DNA of 44,432 nt from an uncultured Lachnospiraceae bacterium (GCA_947385425.1 CANDKY010000019.1:1-44432), one strand, 5' to 3'; shown: positions 25,329-34,856, numbered from the stretch's first letter. Translations and numbers: made by a program. Notes: generated from the letters alone by a model not told the origin.

Positions 25329-25667
25329 TTTTTTTGTATAGGAGGCGCAAGGAAATCAGCAGCCTTACCACGCAGTTCCCGGCCAAAAAGTCTAATTTCC
25401 AATTATTTCAACAAAAAGTATTGCATTTTCTCATCCCCTATGATACAATAAATCCATCACATATGATACTGCACAGCAAGTCATTTTAATCATAATGTGT
25501 TTGCTATTTCTAAATCGGCTATTCCCTATATCATCATCCGCGGGCATGTAAGAAAGCAGCACGTCCCGTCACATAGATATATAAAAGGAACTGCCCGATT
25601 TTCCGGCTTTTCGCCATCGATTCAAGCAACCAAAAAGCGCAGCGGCTATTGACAGGCGGAAAACCAT

Positions 25668-25703
25668 CCTCCTGTCCGTATGGAACTCACGCAGAACAGG
25701 AGG
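25668..25703 (+). promoter_or_regulatory. Hairpin covering the ribosome-binding site of the Rpn-like gene
   Basis: CCTCCTGT (25668-25675) is perfectly complementary to ACAGGAGG (25696-25703), the ribosome-binding site of the ATG at 25708, across a 20-nt loop. In the mRNA this would hide the site. It may keep translation of the nuclease low or couple it to a signal. Confidence 0.5.
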
Positions 25704-25707
25704 AATA

Positions 25708-26623
25708 ATGAAGAAAACACAAAGAAAAAGAAAAAAACAGGCAGCAAACCTCACACCAAAAGGATTGCAGATACGGGACTTAAACAACCGGGAAGTATTC
25801 CGTGATCCCGTCCTCTGTGCGCAGTTCCTACGGGATTATACCGGAATTTCCCTGTTAAAAGATATCCGGCCGGAGGACATCGAAGACGTTTCCCAAAAAT
25901 ACCAGGCCTACCTGGGAACGGCCTTCGAATCAGACACCGTAAAGAAAATACGCCTGAGAAATACCAATGCCGGACAGGAAAACATACCCTTATATATGAT
26001 TTCCCTGATTGAACACAAAAGCAATGTGGATTATAATGTATCCATGCAGCTCTTAAGGTAAATGGTATGCATCTGGCATGAATACGCCAGGGAAATGGAA
26101 CGTGAAACGGAACACATTACATCCCGTAAAAGTTTCAGATATCCCCCGATCCTGCCAATTGTTTATTATGAATGAAATCAGGGCCTTTTGGAAGGATATA
26201 CCCAAAGATAAAATAGATACCCTTATTAAAAATACCCCCTACCCAACCCTGGAAGTAATAGCTTCCGTGGCATGGAACCTGCTCATGAAGCTGAATGTTC
26301 CCCCGGAGGAAGCCGGGCAATATATAGATAAAATAAAGGAGCGCCAAATGGGATATTGGTTTGAAAACATGGAAAAAATGGATATACAGGAAGAACGCAG
26401 AAAAACCGAAGAACAGCAAAAAAGGGCCGAGGAAGCCGAGAGAAAACTAAAAGAAAAGGACGAACAGGAAATCAGAATCATTGTCTCCTTATGCCAAAAA
26501 TACAACGCCCCGAAAGAAGAAACCATCCAACAGGTAATGGAAAACCACAATTTATCCTATGCAGAAGCGCAAAAAAAGGTAGATTCCTATTTAAAGAATC
26601 CACCTTTAAACCAATCCCATTAA
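25708..26623 (+). pseudogene. Rpn-family (PD-(D/E)XK) recombination-promoting nuclease, broken
   Basis: The first part (117 codons) starts MKKTQRKRKKQAANLTPKGL and contains NREVFRDPVLCAQFLRDYTG and PLYMISLIEHKSNVDYNVSM, the Rpn/transposase_31 N-terminal nuclease domain with its E-x-K pair (IEHKS). A TAA then replaces the Tyr codon expected in SMQLLRYMV. The same frame continues past it (MVCIWHEYAREMER, then RKSFRYPPILPIVYYE) to a TGA. The remaining C-terminal half (ending PYPTLEVIASVAWNLLMKLN and a charged coiled coil with RRKTEEQQKRAEEAERK) lies in another frame, implying an internal deletion of perhaps 200 bp or more. Rpn proteins promote RecA-independent recombination. The gene is clearly decayed. 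Confidence 0.85.
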
Positions 26624-26639
26624 CTTGGCATGCCACAGT

Positions 26640-26695
26640 GCGCCATCCGGCCAGAAACCATACTTCTGTTATGCCTGTTCCGCACCATTGCCGCG
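26640..26695 (+). repeat. Partial, diverged copy of element A
   Basis: The sequence CGCCATCCGGCCAGAAA..., then CCTGTTCCGCACCATTGCCG, matches the left end and interior of element A (20274 on) with scattered differences. It is interrupted by element B at the GCGTTA position. The interior resumes after element B as TTAAAATTTTTAGT (26878 on). No right end is seen. Confidence 0.65.
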
Positions 26696-26698
26696 TTA

Positions 26699-26877
26699 GA
26701 GCCTGTTTAAAATCTCATTTCCACCATCTGTACACGGTGTAACCGTTTCCCCATTTTGCGGGATCTTTGCCCCTCATTCGGGGGGGGGGCGATGCCCCAC
26801 TACGCCTCCCTCATTCGGGGCAAACCTCTCACAAACTGTGGTGCACATCTGGCGAAAAGCAGATTTTAAACAGGCTC
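26699..26877. mobile_element. 179-bp miniature inverted-repeat element (element B) with TTA duplication
   Basis: The ends are GAGCCTGTTTAAAATCT (26699-26715) and its perfect complement (26861-26877). TTA flanks both sides (26696-26698 and 26878-26880). A 3-bp duplication with GAGC-type ends is typical of IS5-group relatives. It carries no ORF of note, and includes a run of G and two CTCATTCGGGG stretches. It sits inside a copy of element A. Confidence 0.78.
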
Positions 26878-26971
26878 TTAAAATTTTTAGTACGGCATTG
26901 CGGAAATAACGGTAAACTCCAGTGCCCGATTTTTGTATCAGGGCAGGGCACGCACCTCAGATACCGCGGCC

Positions 26972-28879
26972 TTATTGTGCAACCGCCCCGCCCGTATACA
27001 ATTGATAATACTTCCCTTTCTGTTCTATCAGTTCCTCGTGGGTGCCTCTCTCAATCACGCGTCCCTGTTCCAGGACCATAATACAATCGCTGTTGCGTAC
27101 CGTTGACAGCCTGTGGGCTATGACAAAAGTCGTACGCCCCTTCATCAGTCTGTCCATCCCGTCCTGGACGATTTTTTCGGTACGGGTATCAATGGAAGAA
27201 GTCGCCTCGTCCAGAATCAGCACCGGCGGATCGGCGATCGCAGCCCGCGCTATGGCAAGCAACTGCCTCTGCCCCTGGCTTAAATTGCTGCCGTCCCCGG
27301 TCAGCACCGTATAATACCCCCGCGGCAGACGGGAAATAAAACTGTGGGCATTGGCCAACTGGGCAGCCGCGTAAATCTCCCGCTCCGTGGCATCCAGTTT
27401 CCCGTAACGGATATTGTCCATAACCGTACCGGTAAATAAGTGGGTATCCTGAAGAACAATCCCGAGGGAACGGCGCAAATCCGCTTTTTTGATTTTGTTT
27501 ATATTAATGCCGTCGTACCGTATTTTCCCATCCTGAATATCATAAAAACGGTTAATCAGGTTCGTAATTGTCGTTTTCCCTGCCCCGGTGGAGCCTACGA
27601 AAGCAATCTTCTGCCCCGGCGTAGCGAACAATTTCACATCATGGAGCACGATTTTCTCCGGCACATACCCGAAATCCACACCGTCAAATACCACATCGCC
27701 CTTCAGTTCCGTATAGGTAACGGTGCCTTCCGCCTTATGCGGATGCTTCCATGCCCATATTCCGGTACGCTCCTCCGTTTCCGTCAAACTGCCGTCTTCC
27801 GCCTTTCGCGCATTTACAAGAGTCACATATCCCTCATCCGTTTCCGGCTCTTCGTCCAGCAGCTTAAAGACACGTTCCGCTCCGGCAAGGGCCATAATGA
27901 TACTGTTGAACTGCATACTGATCTGGTTGATCGGCATATTGAAGCTCCTGTTAAAAGTCAGGAAGCTCGCCAGTTTCCCGACCGTCAGCCCGGTCCATCC
28001 GTTCAGGGCAAGCACCCCTCCCAGCATGGCACAGAGCACATAACTCATGTTCCCTAACTGGGCATTGATAGGGCCCAGTACATTGGCATAACGGTTCGCC
28101 AGGTTTGCATTCTCAAACAGTTCATCGTTCCTGCGCTTAAACTCTTCCAGTGTAAGTTCTTCCCGGCAGAATACTTTCACTACTTTCTGCCCGTTCATCA
28201 TTTCCTCAATATATCCGTTCAGGTTCCCCAATGCCCTCTGCTGTCCGACGAAATTGCTGCCCGACAACCCGGCCACTTTGCCGCTGGCAAACAGCATTAC
28301 CGCCACCATCACCATCGTAATCACCGTCAGCGGGACGCTTAAAACTACCATACTGATAAATACGCTGACTATCGTAATGGCGCTGTTGATAAGCTGCGGT
28401 ATGGACTGGCTGATCATCTGGCGCAGCGTATCGATATCATTTGTATACAGCGACATAATATCCCCGTGGGGATGCTGGTCAAAATAGCGGATAGGAAGGC
28501 TCTCCATATGCGTAAACATGGCATCCCGGAAATTGCGCATCATCCCCTGGGTAATCACTACCATAATCCTTGCCTGCGCATAGGCGGCAATAATCCCCAC
28601 CGCATAGAAGCAGGCAACCCTGATAATAGCGTTTACCAGCCCCGAAAAATCCGGGTTCTCCTGCCCCACCAATGGCATAATGTACTCATCAATCAGCGTA
28701 CGCGTAAACATAGTGCCCTGCACACTGGCAAGCACCGATACGACAATACAGATCAAAACAACCACCGCGGCCGCCCAGTAATCTTTTAAGACAAATTTCA
28801 TCAGCCGTTTGAAAAGCCCTTTCGGATCCTGCAGCTTGGGCCTCGGCCCCCTTGCTCCCCGTTGTCCCGGTCCTGGCAT
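26972..28879 (-). CDS. ABC exporter half-transporter, catalytic-site subunit
   Basis: About 635 residues. Six membrane segments (residues about 40-320) include VVVLICIVVSVLASVQGTMF and the inner helices. The ATPase domain has Walker A FVGSTGAGKTTITN, signature LSQGQRQLLAIARA, Walker B VLILDEATSSID with the catalytic Glu, and FVIAHRLST. It pairs with the degenerate subunit at 28881-30629 to form a heterodimeric exporter of the TM287/288, LmrCD or BmrCD type, exporting drugs, lipids or peptides from the membrane. The ATG at 28879 has GGGAGGA 7 nt upstream and is 1 nt from the upstream stop. Substrate unknown. Confidence 0.92.
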   Translation of the reverse strand: MPGPGQRGARGPRPKLQDPKGLFKRLMKFVLKDYWAAAVVVLICIVVSVLASVQGTMFTRTLIDEYIMPLVGQENPDFSGLVNAIIRVACFYAVGIIAAYAQARIMVVITQGMMRNFRDAMFTHMESLPIRYFDQHPHGDIMSLYTNDIDTLRQMISQSIPQLINSAITIVSVFISMVVLSVPLTVITMVMVAVMLFASGKVAGLSGSNFVGQQRALGNLNGYIEEMMNGQKVVKVFCREELTLEEFKRRNDELFENANLANRYANVLGPINAQLGNMSYVLCAMLGGVLALNGWTGLTVGKLASFLTFNRSFNMPINQISMQFNSIIMALAGAERVFKLLDEEPETDEGYVTLVNARKAEDGSLTETEERTGIWAWKHPHKAEGTVTYTELKGDVVFDGVDFGYVPEKIVLHDVKLFATPGQKIAFVGSTGAGKTTITNLINRFYDIQDGKIRYDGININKIKKADLRRSLGIVLQDTHLFTGTVMDNIRYGKLDATEREIYAAAQLANAHSFISRLPRGYYTVLTGDGSNLSQGQRQLLAIARAAIADPPVLILDEATSSIDTRTEKIVQDGMDRLMKGRTTFVIAHRLSTVRNSDCIMVLEQGRVIERGTHEELIEQKGKYYQLYTGGAVAQ

Positions 28880-28880
28880 C

Positions 28881-30629
28881 CTACATTCCTCCCTTCTCGT
28901 CAAAATCCCCGCCGCCGGCAGTCTGCTGTTCATAGACCTCCCGGTAAATGTCATTGTTCTTCAGAAGGTTTTCCGGCGTGTCAAAAGCATCTATCCTGCC
29001 GTCTTCCATCACGATGACGCGGTCTGCATGTTCTATGCTGGAAATACGCTGGGCAATGATGATTTTCGTCGTGCCCGGTATCTCCTGCGCAAACGCCCTG
29101 CGGATCTTTGCGTCCGTTGCCGTGTCCACCGCGCTGGTACTGTCGTCAAGGATCAATATTTTCGGTTTCTTTAACAATGCCCTCGCAATGCACAGCCGCT
29201 GCTTCTGCCCGCCGGAAACATTGGAACCGCCCTGCTCTATGTAAGTCTGATAGCCCTCCGGCATTTTCTCGATAAATTCATCCGCACAGGCGAGGCGGCA
29301 TGCCCTCTTACATTCCTCTTCCGAAGCATCCGCATCCCCCCATCTTAAATTGTCGAGGATTGTCCCGGAAAAAAGTACATTCTTCTGCAGCACCACCGAT
29401 ACTTCGTTGCGCAGCGTCTCGATATCATAGGAACGTACATCCTCGCCCCCAACCTGAATGCTGCCCTGGGTTACATCATACAGACGGCTGATCAGGTTCA
29501 CAAGACTGGTCTTCGCGCTTCCCGTCCCTCCCAGTATGCCGATCGTCTCCCCGGAACGTATCTCCAGGTCAATATCCGCAAGCACGGGTTCCTCGCTCTC
29601 CTGCTTATATTTAAAATAAACATGGTTGAAACGGATGCTTCCGTCCGCCACTTCATATTTCGGTTTCTCCGGGTTCGTCAGGCTGCTTTTTTCATTGATC
29701 ACCTCGCAGATACGCTCCGCGCTGGCCATACTCATCGTCACCATAACGAAAATCATCGACACCATCATCAGGCTCATCAAAATATTCATACAATAAGTCA
29801 GCAGGCTCATCAAGTCGCCGGTCGTCATGGTTTCCGCCACAATCATTTTGGCTCCGATATAACTGATGCTGAGTATACAGGTATAAATCGTAATCTGCAT
29901 CAGCGGACTGTTCAGAGCCAGCACATTTTCTGCCTTTTTGAACAGATTGTATACATTCTGGCTGGCGGATTTGAATTTCTCCACCTCGTGTTCTTCCCTC
30001 ACATAAGCCTTTACCACACGGATAGCGGATACATTTTCCTGCACACTGGCGTTCAGTGCATCGTATTTTTCAAAAATACTGCGGAAAGTCTTCATCGTCC
30101 GCGACACAATGAAAAACAGGCAGCAACCCAGCACAAGCACCGCTATCAAATAGATAGAAGCCACCCTGGGGCTTATGAAAAAAGATAATACCATCGCGCA
30201 AACCAGGGAAAAAGGCGCCCTGATACACATTCTCAGAATCATCTGATAGGCATTCTGAATGTTGGTAACATCCGTAGTCAGACGGGTTACAAGCCCCGCC
30301 GTGCTGAATTTGTCAATATTAGCAAAAGAAAAGCTCTGGATATTCGTAAACATCGCTTCCCTTAAATTACGGGCAAACCCCGTAGAGGCTTTCGCCCCGA
30401 AATACCCGCCGCCGAACCCGGCTGCCAGGGATACTGCCGCCGCCAGCACCATACACCCGCCCATCACATAAATATGGCCCAGGTTCCCCGCCCCGACGCC
30501 GTCATCCACTATAGACGCCATCATCAATGGGATCACCATCTCCATAATGACCTCTACCATCATGCAAAGCGGGGTAATAATGCTTGGCGTCTTAAATTCC
30601 TTAATTTGTGCACCCAATGTTTTCAGCAT
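28881..30629 (-). CDS. ABC exporter half-transporter, degenerate-site subunit
   Basis: About 582 residues: a six-helix membrane domain (IITPLCMMVEVIMEMVIPLM onward) and an ATPase with Walker A GILGGTGSAKTSLVN, signature VSGGQKQRLCIARA, Walker B KILILDDSTSAVD and IIAQRIS. The residue after Walker B is Asp instead of Glu, and the H-loop His is Gln. This makes the site non-consensus, exactly as in the degenerate partner of heterodimeric exporters. It is upstream of, and nearly overlaps, its partner gene. The ATG at 30629 is preceded by AGGAGGAAATTT, so the longer frame from 30665 is not used. Confidence 0.92.
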   Translation of the reverse strand: MLKTLGAQIKEFKTPSIITPLCMMVEVIMEMVIPLMMASIVDDGVGAGNLGHIYVMGGCMVLAAAVSLAAGFGGGYFGAKASTGFARNLREAMFTNIQSFSFANIDKFSTAGLVTRLTTDVTNIQNAYQMILRMCIRAPFSLVCAMVLSFFISPRVASIYLIAVLVLGCCLFFIVSRTMKTFRSIFEKYDALNASVQENVSAIRVVKAYVREEHEVEKFKSASQNVYNLFKKAENVLALNSPLMQITIYTCILSISYIGAKMIVAETMTTGDLMSLLTYCMNILMSLMMVSMIFVMVTMSMASAERICEVINEKSSLTNPEKPKYEVADGSIRFNHVYFKYKQESEEPVLADIDLEIRSGETIGILGGTGSAKTSLVNLISRLYDVTQGSIQVGGEDVRSYDIETLRNEVSVVLQKNVLFSGTILDNLRWGDADASEEECKRACRLACADEFIEKMPEGYQTYIEQGGSNVSGGQKQRLCIARALLKKPKILILDDSTSAVDTATDAKIRRAFAQEIPGTTKIIIAQRISSIEHADRVIVMEDGRIDAFDTPENLLKNNDIYREVYEQQTAGGGDFDEKGGM

Positions 30630-30753
30630 AAATTTCCTCCTATTCCAGTTCCACAGGATTCCCACAGGGCACCGGCAGCTTTTTTCCCGTTGCCCTAAGG
30701 CACTCCCTCTTTTTAAAACTTTCCGTTCCAGTAACCTTCCTTTCCGAACACCC

Positions 30754-30915
30754 TAAGGATCCTTAAAGAAATAACCTGATATCTTGCTTGCCTTTTTCTC
30801 CGATAGCACCAGGCAAAAATTAGTTACATAGCCCACTATGTGCCTAATTTTTGCCTGGCACTCTCGAAGAAAAATTCTGCGCAATCTTATCATGTTATTT
30901 CTTTAAGGCTCCTAA
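30754..30915. mobile_element. 162-bp foldback element (element C)
   Basis: Nearly the whole stretch folds on itself. The outer arms CCTTAAAGAAATAACCTGAT (30761 on) and TATCATGTTATTTCTTTAAG (30888 on) pair with about one mismatch. The inner arms CACCAGGCAAAAATTAG and CTAATTTTTGCCTGG pair around a CATAGCCCACTATG centre. A diverged solo copy of the left half is recognisable near 42300-42380 (CTTTTTCTCCGATA). It lies upstream of the ABC operon, within the possible promoter region. No gene is inside. Confidence 0.7.
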
Positions 30916-31079
30916 TCAAAAGAAGAACATCCGACCCGGAACATGGTCAGATATTCTTCTGCATACCACATGGGGAAAATCCCTGAAACTTTTCCCCGCC
31001 TTTTATTTTAGCACATTTGTTTGGAAATATCACCCACTATTTTATAAAACTTATCTAAATTCTTCTCCACTGGGCGCAC

Positions 31080-31459
31080 TTACTGTTCACTCCCAATGTC
31101 ATTAACTTAAGGTTTCCGGCAAAACTCAAAAGTTTAAGTTTACCAGAAACCAGGAGCCTGTTTTGCTTCCGGAGGGGCCCGTCCTGTCTTTTTGCATCGT
31201 TTTGGATGGAGGTTTTACTTAACAGAAAATTCAAAAACCCAGGGGAAAATGGCCATGAATGGCCATTTTAGGCTGTGTTGGGCATGGATGCCCTTCACAG
31301 CCGACCCGGCCTGTATCAAAACATATCATCTTCTGTTTAGTAAAACCCCATCCAAATAAGCTGCAAAAAGACAGGACGGGCCCCTCCGGAAGCAAAACAG
31401 GCTCCGGCCTGCGAACCATCCCCCACACTTAAGTTAATGACATTGGGAGTGAACAGTAA
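31080..31459. repeat. 380-bp nested inverted-repeat structure (element D)
   Basis: The outer arms 31080-31111 and 31428-31459 are 32 bp and perfect (TTACTGTTCACTCCCAATGT at the start). The inner arms 31153-31196 and 31362-31405 are 44 bp and perfect, and weaker pairing extends them to about 77 bp. The centre holds two more hairpins: AAAATGGCCAT/ATGGCCATTTT (31246-31269) and GGCTGTG-GGGCAT/ATGCCC-CACAGCC (31271-31302). No credible gene is inside. It may be a foldback transposable element or a structured RNA. Confidence 0.8.
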
Positions 31460-31484
31460 CCTCCACTCGCTGCCGTCCACTCTT

Positions 31485-31703
31485 TCACACCATAGCTTCA
31501 ATCAGAAGTTTATCCCCAAGCACCACTTCTTTCGCACCGATTTCTTTCTTCTTATTAAACTTAAAGCTAAGCATATATCCCTTTTTCAGCCCAAAATAAT
31601 CCAGATAATCCGAAAGCTGCTTTTTCCCCCGCTCATTATAAGCATTCCCCCGCCATAAATCAAAAGTCTCCACAAATTGTGACGCACCTCTTTCGGAAAG
31701 CAT
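31485..31703 (-). pseudogene. C-terminal remnant of an AAA-ATPase/PD-(D/E)XK nuclease-like protein
   Basis: A 72-codon frame (MLSERGASQFVETFDLWRGN, then DYLDYFGLKKGYMLSFKFNK) matches the usual end of clostridial proteins with an AAA-ATPase-like domain and a PD-(D/E)XK nuclease domain. The ATPase domain and most of the nuclease are absent. It starts immediately downstream of the flippase stop in transcription order and ends next to element D. It is a relic. The 30-bp stretch at 31696-31726 recurs near 42420-42450. Confidence 0.72.
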
Positions 31704-31717
31704 TTTCCAAACACGCT

Positions 31718-33394
31718 CTAAAGCAGCCGCAGCTTCTTCGCTATTTTCACAAAAACATGCCCCTTCGGCAGCGCTTTCAGATCCTCTTCCTTCACCGCTT
31801 TCAGCTTAATCACCAGGACAAAATACAGGCAGGCGCCTAACGCCACAGCAGCAGCCAGGGAAATCAGGTTCACAAAATATGCCGACCGCATAAACATTTC
31901 CAGAAGATAAGACACACCCTCATACACACCGTAAGCCAATGCCCCCATAAGCGCCGCCGACAGCAGAGGCCGCATAAAAGTTTTGTCCACTTCCTGTTTA
32001 TACTTCAGATATTTCCTCATAAAAACATTATTCAGAATACACATCAGCAGCGAATACAATACCGTAGCCGCCATCACCGCATAGATACCGAAATCCGTAT
32101 AATAAAGCAGCGGGACAAGCACCGCCGTCTGGGCCGCCAGCGCAATTACCGCATTGATCACAGGCGTATTTACCCTTCCGATCCCCTGAAGCACCGCATT
32201 GGTCAGCGTTGACAGGCCGTAAAAAACCACTGTCGCAGCCAGCCCCATCAGCAGTCTGGAAGCAAGTTCCAGGGAACCCTGCTGCGGAAAAAGGGCCATC
32301 ATCACCGGCCGGGCCAGTACCCCTGTCCCGACAGCGGCCGGAATGGAAATCAGCATCGTCACTTTTATCGCCGAAGCCACCTTTTTCTTCGTCTGCTTTA
32401 CCGCCCCCTGTGCATAGGCAGAGGCAATGGTCGGTACAATCGCGGAGGACATTGCGGAAGCCAGGGCAATCGGTATATTGGCTATCGTCACCGCTTTCCC
32501 TGCCATGATTCCATATGTAACCGTAGCCGTCACCTCGTCCATCCCCTTCAGATACACCATCATCCTCGCATATACCGTCTGGTTCAGCGACGTCGTCAGA
32601 TTATAAATACAAGTGCTTAAAATAAAGGGTGTCACCACCGACATCATCATCCTGAAAATATCCCTGTAAGATGCCGTCGCCTTTGTCCTGTCATTATCGA
32701 TCCTTCTTTTTATCATCTTCCTGTTCAACAGGTAAATAGCAAACATAAACACCAGGGCAATCAGCACTCCCGACCCGGTGCCCAGCGCGCTCCCGATAGC
32801 GCCGTACATCGCCTGTGTACTGCTGTCCGCCCCCTGGGCCGCCGCCATGCCCATCAGCCCGTATGCCGCCCCCATACTGACCGCCGCATTCAATATCTGT
32901 TCTAAAATCTGTGAAAAAGAAGTCTGGAGCATCGTCTGATGTGCCTGGAAATACCCGCGTAGCACTCCAAGCAGCCCGTACAGAAAAATGGTAGGGGCAA
33001 AAAAACGGAGTACCGTAACAGAATTTCCCATGACAAAAACAGGCGCCCATAGAAACAAAACAAGACTTGCCGCTCCCCCGACTACCATAACATAAACAAG
33101 CGCACATTTGAAAATACGCTGCGCGTTACGGTATTCTTTCAGCGCAAGTCTTTGGGCAAGCACCTTTGCAATTGCCGATGGTATACTGTAAGAGGAGACA
33201 AGGAGGATAATGGTATATATATTGTAGGCCGTGTTGTAGTAACCATTCCCCTCATCCCCTATAATCCCGGTCAGCGGGCTTTTGTACAGCAGCCCAATCA
33301 CTCTGCAGAGTATGGACGCCGCTGCCAGTATACCCGCCTGCATTATAAAACCGTTCTTCTTCCCGCCGTCCCGGGACCTTTTCTTGTCAGACAT
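31718..33394 (-). CDS. SpoVB/MurJ-like polysaccharide flippase (MOP superfamily)
   Basis: A 558-residue membrane protein with about 14 hydrophobic segments. GILAAASILCRVIGLLYKSP near the start and the GNGYYNTAYNIYTIILLVSS motif are typical of the SpoVB/polysaccharide-biosynthesis group. A conserved TFMRPLLSA region lies in the last third. Relatives move lipid-linked glycan precursors across the membrane, for peptidoglycan, spore cortex or other polymers. It is 16 nt downstream of glgA, yet glycogen needs no flippase, so co-transcription does not fix the substrate. It could serve the wall or an exported glycan. Confidence 0.88.
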   Translation of the reverse strand: MSDKKRSRDGGKKNGFIMQAGILAAASILCRVIGLLYKSPLTGIIGDEGNGYYNTAYNIYTIILLVSSYSIPSAIAKVLAQRLALKEYRNAQRIFKCALVYVMVVGGAASLVLFLWAPVFVMGNSVTVLRFFAPTIFLYGLLGVLRGYFQAHQTMLQTSFSQILEQILNAAVSMGAAYGLMGMAAAQGADSSTQAMYGAIGSALGTGSGVLIALVFMFAIYLLNRKMIKRRIDNDRTKATASYRDIFRMMMSVVTPFILSTCIYNLTTSLNQTVYARMMVYLKGMDEVTATVTYGIMAGKAVTIANIPIALASAMSSAIVPTIASAYAQGAVKQTKKKVASAIKVTMLISIPAAVGTGVLARPVMMALFPQQGSLELASRLLMGLAATVVFYGLSTLTNAVLQGIGRVNTPVINAVIALAAQTAVLVPLLYYTDFGIYAVMAATVLYSLLMCILNNVFMRKYLKYKQEVDKTFMRPLLSAALMGALAYGVYEGVSYLLEMFMRSAYFVNLISLAAAVALGACLYFVLVIKLKAVKEEDLKALPKGHVFVKIAKKLRLL

Positions 33395-33410
33395 AAATGA
33401 ATCCGTCCTT

Positions 33411-34856
33411 CTATCCTATCAGCCAGTCATACATTTCCTGATATTTCTTTGCCGAAACATGCCATGAAAAATCAGCCGCCATACCGCGGTCAATCATCTT
33501 ATTCCATTCCCGCTTCTTATCATAATAAATACGCTCCGCATACCGGATAGCCGCCAGCATTTCATGTGCGTTATAATTGGTAAAACTAAAACCCGTCCCC
33601 GTATTCTCGTATTCATTATAAGGCTCTACCGTATCCTTAAGGCCGCCTGTCTCCCGCACGATAGGCACCGTGCCGTAACGCAGCGACATCAACTGGCTCA
33701 GACCGCAGGGTTCGAACAACGACGGCATCAGGAACGCATCGCTGGCTGCGTAAATCTTGTGCGACAGCGCTTCCGAATAGTAGATATTCGCCGAAACCTT
33801 ATTATTATATTTCCAGGCAAAATGGCGGAACATATTTTCATAACGCTCTTCCCCTGTCCCCAGTACCACAATCTGGACCGCATCCTGGCATATCTCGTCC
33901 ATCATATAATTAATAAGGTCAAAGCCCTTCTGGTCTGTCAGCCTCGACACAATACCGATCATCATCTTCTTGTCGTCCTGCTCCAGCCCAAGTTCAGACT
34001 GCAGGGCACGCTTATTCTTAATCTTCTCCTTGCGGAAATTCATCGCATTATATTTAAAGTCAATATACTGATCCGTCTCGGGATTGAAATCATCGTAATC
34101 CACACCGTTTACAATACCGCGCAGATCCCCGCTCCTTGCCTGCAGCAGGCCGTTGAGGCCCTCGCCGTAAAATTCCGTCTTAATCTCTTCCGCATAGGTA
34201 TCGCTGACCGTCGTAATGGCGTCCGCATACACCAGGCCGCCCTTTAACAGGTTCGCGTCCTTGTAAGCTTCCAGCTTATCCGGCGTAAAGAAATAATCCG
34301 GCAGGCCGGTAATGGACTTCACCGTCTTTACATCCCATTTCCCCTGGAATTTCAGGTTATGGATCGTCATAATGGTCTTTATGCCGCGGAAAAATTCATT
34401 CCCCTGGAAACGCTCTTTCAGATAAACCGGCACAAGGCCTGTCTGCCAGTCATGGCAGTGGATGATATCCGGCCGGAAATCAATCAGCGGAAGCGCGGAC
34501 AAAGCCGCCTTCGAGAAGAAAGAAAACTTCGTAATTTCATCCAGCGCATTGTCACTGTACGGACGGAACCCGGAAAACATCATTTCATTATCAATGAAAT
34601 AATAAGTCACGCCGTCCACCTCGGCCTCCATAATCCCGACATACTCGTTTTTCCAGTTAAAATCCATATAAAAATGGGTTTTGTAGGCCATTTTATCTTT
34701 CATCTCCTGCGTCATGCAGGTATACTTCGGAATCATGACCCTTACATCAAAATATTCCTTATCAATACATTTCGGCAAAGACCCAATCACGTCCGCCAAA
34801 CCTCCCGTTTTGATAAACGGCAAACCTTCCGATGCGACAAATAATACTTTTTTCAT
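33411..34856 (-). CDS. glgA: Glycogen synthase (ADP-glucose type)
   Basis: The 481-residue GT5 enzyme elongates alpha-1,4-glucan from ADP-glucose in the cytoplasm. Its N terminus MKKVLFVASEGLPFIKTGGL with KTGGLADVIGSLPK holds the ADP-glucose-binding KxGGL loop. HCHDWQTGLVPVYL, GLVYADAITTVSDTYAEEI, GIVSRLTDQKGFDL and the C-terminal FLMPSLFEPCGLSQLMSLRY follow, with GTVPIVRETGGLKDTV, as in the family. The length is normal. AAGGAG precedes the ATG. The other glycogen genes (glgC, glgB, glgP) are not in the window, so it stands alone with the flippase gene downstream. Confidence 0.95.
   Translation of the reverse strand: MKKVLFVASEGLPFIKTGGLADVIGSLPKCIDKEYFDVRVMIPKYTCMTQEMKDKMAYKTHFYMDFNWKNEYVGIMEAEVDGVTYYFIDNEMMFSGFRPYSDNALDEITKFSFFSKAALSALPLIDFRPDIIHCHDWQTGLVPVYLKERFQGNEFFRGIKTIMTIHNLKFQGKWDVKTVKSITGLPDYFFTPDKLEAYKDANLLKGGLVYADAITTVSDTYAEEIKTEFYGEGLNGLLQARSGDLRGIVNGVDYDDFNPETDQYIDFKYNAMNFRKEKIKNKRALQSELGLEQDDKKMMIGIVSRLTDQKGFDLINYMMDEICQDAVQIVVLGTGEERYENMFRHFAWKYNNKVSANIYYSEALSHKIYAASDAFLMPSLFEPCGLSQLMSLRYGTVPIVRETGGLKDTVEPYNEYENTGTGFSFTNYNAHEMLAAIRYAERIYYDKKREWNKMIDRGMAADFSWHVSAKKYQEMYDWLIG

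Noticed and set aside
31231-31428. Short minus-strand frame inside element D
   Set aside because: It is encoded by the inverted-repeat arms and hairpins and does not resemble a protein.
31718-33394. Dedicated flippase of the 1-16 kb glycan locus
   Set aside because: It is 15 kb away, co-transcribed with glgA, and of the SpoVB type; no link to the locus can be shown.
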